Source of the DNA: Microcaldota archaeon | GTDB taxonomy: Archaea > Micrarchaeota > Micrarchaeia > Anstonellales > J096 | Assembly: GCA_025058915.1 (NCBI GenBank) | Contig: JANXEC010000030.1 | Location: forward strand, 1 to 5,781 | Reading direction: 5' to 3' | Length of the DNA: 5,781 nucleotides | Shown here: positions 5,079 to 5,781 of the stretch, one piece after another | Position numbering within the stretch: the first letter of the stretch is position 1 | Layout: each line of letters starts with the position of its first letter | Program-made: the position numbers and the translations under genes | Notes under the pieces: generated by a model | Told to the model about the DNA's origin: nothing | Databases searched by the model: none | What the model saw: only the letters and a program-made list of their open reading frames with translations

Positions 5079-5781
5079 TATAACTGTTGTTCTAATGACA
5101 TTTCTTTCATTATTGCCAGGGATGCATCCTAATAACTATTGTTCTATGTTCAGTTCAAATCCAATGATAGCTTATATAATAGGGTTTGTAATGGTTGTGT
5201 CAGTATTATCTATTATCATATTTCATTCCTCTTCAGATTCTACACTAGGGCCTGTATTTGCTAGGATTTTTAGTAACAATTACAGTTTAGTATATTTATA
5301 TATTGTATTTTTTACAATAGGCTCTATGTATGGGATAGTTTTGGGTGGGCTGTATGAAATCTCTTATTATTTAATAAATTACAGGATTTATGTTTATTTA
5401 TTGACATTTTTATTAATATTGTATTATTTATCAAGAAAAAATTCAACTTTTCTCCTTGCTACTATGATCAGTGGATTTTGGGGGTTATTGGTTATACATG
5501 AGAAATACATGTTCCATATATTTGCGGGAATGTTTGGTGTTACTTATATTGTAAAAAATTTAATAGAAAACAATCAAAACTCAAATAAAAATAATAAAAA
5601 CGAATATAAGTTAGAGAAAATCCAACCTGATGTGTTACTGTATACAATATTTGGTATTGTAGTAGGTTTTTTCTCCCTATTATTTCCAGGAATATCATCA
5701 CCATCTATTTTTGGTAGTATATTCATTTCTACAACCAACCCATATCATTATATATCTTATTATTCGACTATGATGGGATTT
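5071..5781 (+). CDS. TctA-like (COG1784-type) multi-pass membrane protein, 3'-truncated
   Basis: The frame is open from ATG 5071 to the window end, giving 237 residues of a family that usually has about 400. Two signature loops stand out: LPGMHPN (15-21) near the N-terminus and FPGISSPS (205-212) in the second half. They match the PGIHPN- and PGIS-type loops I associate with the archaeal branch of the TctA permease fold, whose halves are inverted repeats. Hydrophobic segments fall near 5-16, 32-51, 72-94, 105-120, 126-142, 147-164 and 188-206. A hydrophilic Asn/Lys loop (165-186) separates the halves. The solute is unknown, and no TctB/TctC partner is visible, so citrate transport should not be assumed. 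The start overlaps the HARP stop by 8 bases. GC is about 27% and 14 of 27 leucines are TTA, unlike the neighbours. The family call is moderate; that it encodes an integral membrane protein is sure. Confidence 0.75.
   Translation, partial: MDDITVVLMTFLSLLPGMHPNNYCSMFSSNPMIAYIIGFVMVVSVLSIIIFHSSSDSTLGPVFARIFSNNYSLVYLYIVFFTIGSMYGIVLGGLYEISYYLINYRIYVYLLTFLLILYYLSRKNSTFLLATMISGFWGLLVIHEKYMFHIFAGMFGVTYIVKNLIENNQNSNKNNKNEYKLEKIQPDVLLYTIFGIVVGFFSLLFPGISSPSIFGSIFISTTNPYHYISYYSTMMGF

Noticed and set aside
5309..5313. T-run near 5307-5312 as a transcription terminator
   Set aside because: It lies in the middle of an intact membrane-protein reading frame.
1..5781. tRNA, rRNA, CRISPR array or insertion sequence
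   Set aside because: No spaced direct repeats, transposase-like frame or tRNA-like cloverleaf was seen, and almost every base lies in a convincing gene.

Overview
The window is a densely packed stretch of archaeal chromosome. The archaeal assignment rests on several things: a tandem-AAA ATPase of the CDC48/VCP type, an archaeal-style DHH/DHHA1 exonuclease, a HARP-type protein-only RNase P (UPF0278 / 'RNA ligase partner'), a membrane protein with COG1784 (archaeal TctA-like) signature motifs, and a TATA-type promoter placed for leaderless mRNAs. Arginine is almost all AGA/AGG, isoleucine is often ATA, and coding strands are purine-rich. That pattern is common in thermophilic archaea. I cannot name the lineage from this sequence; a small-genome (DPANN-like) archaeon is possible but unproven.

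Layout, left to right. (1) Plus strand, 1-1398: the 3' two-thirds or so of a double-AAA ATPase gene, with the first ATPase module cut by the window edge. (2) Minus strand, 2560 down to 1395: a two-gene operon, cutA followed by a gene of unknown function, joined by an ATGA start/stop overlap. The unknown gene converges on the AAA gene and their stop codons overlap in the four bases CTAA. (3) Positions 2561-2611: a 51-base divergent spacer whose one TTTAAA palindrome lies about 26 bases from the ATG on each side. It looks like a shared TATA box for two leaderless transcripts. (4) Plus strand, 2612 to the window end: four genes in probable operon order. These are a glycosylation-site-rich lipoprotein, a RecJ-like DHH nuclease, HARP RNase P, and a TctA-like multi-pass membrane protein that runs off the edge. 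Spacings are 8 bases, a 4-base ATGA overlap and an 8-base overlap.

Functionally, the clearest unit is the DHH nuclease and HARP, whose translation is probably coupled. HARP removes tRNA 5' leaders, and a DHH exonuclease could process or degrade the products. The flanking lipoprotein and membrane protein concern the cell surface and may share only the transcript. The last gene is much more AT-rich (about 27% GC by hand count) than the rest (about 37-40% in sampled lines) and uses TTA for leucine, so it may have a different history. No tRNA, rRNA, CRISPR array or insertion sequence was seen. The only gene-free stretches are a few bases long plus the 51-base divergent promoter.
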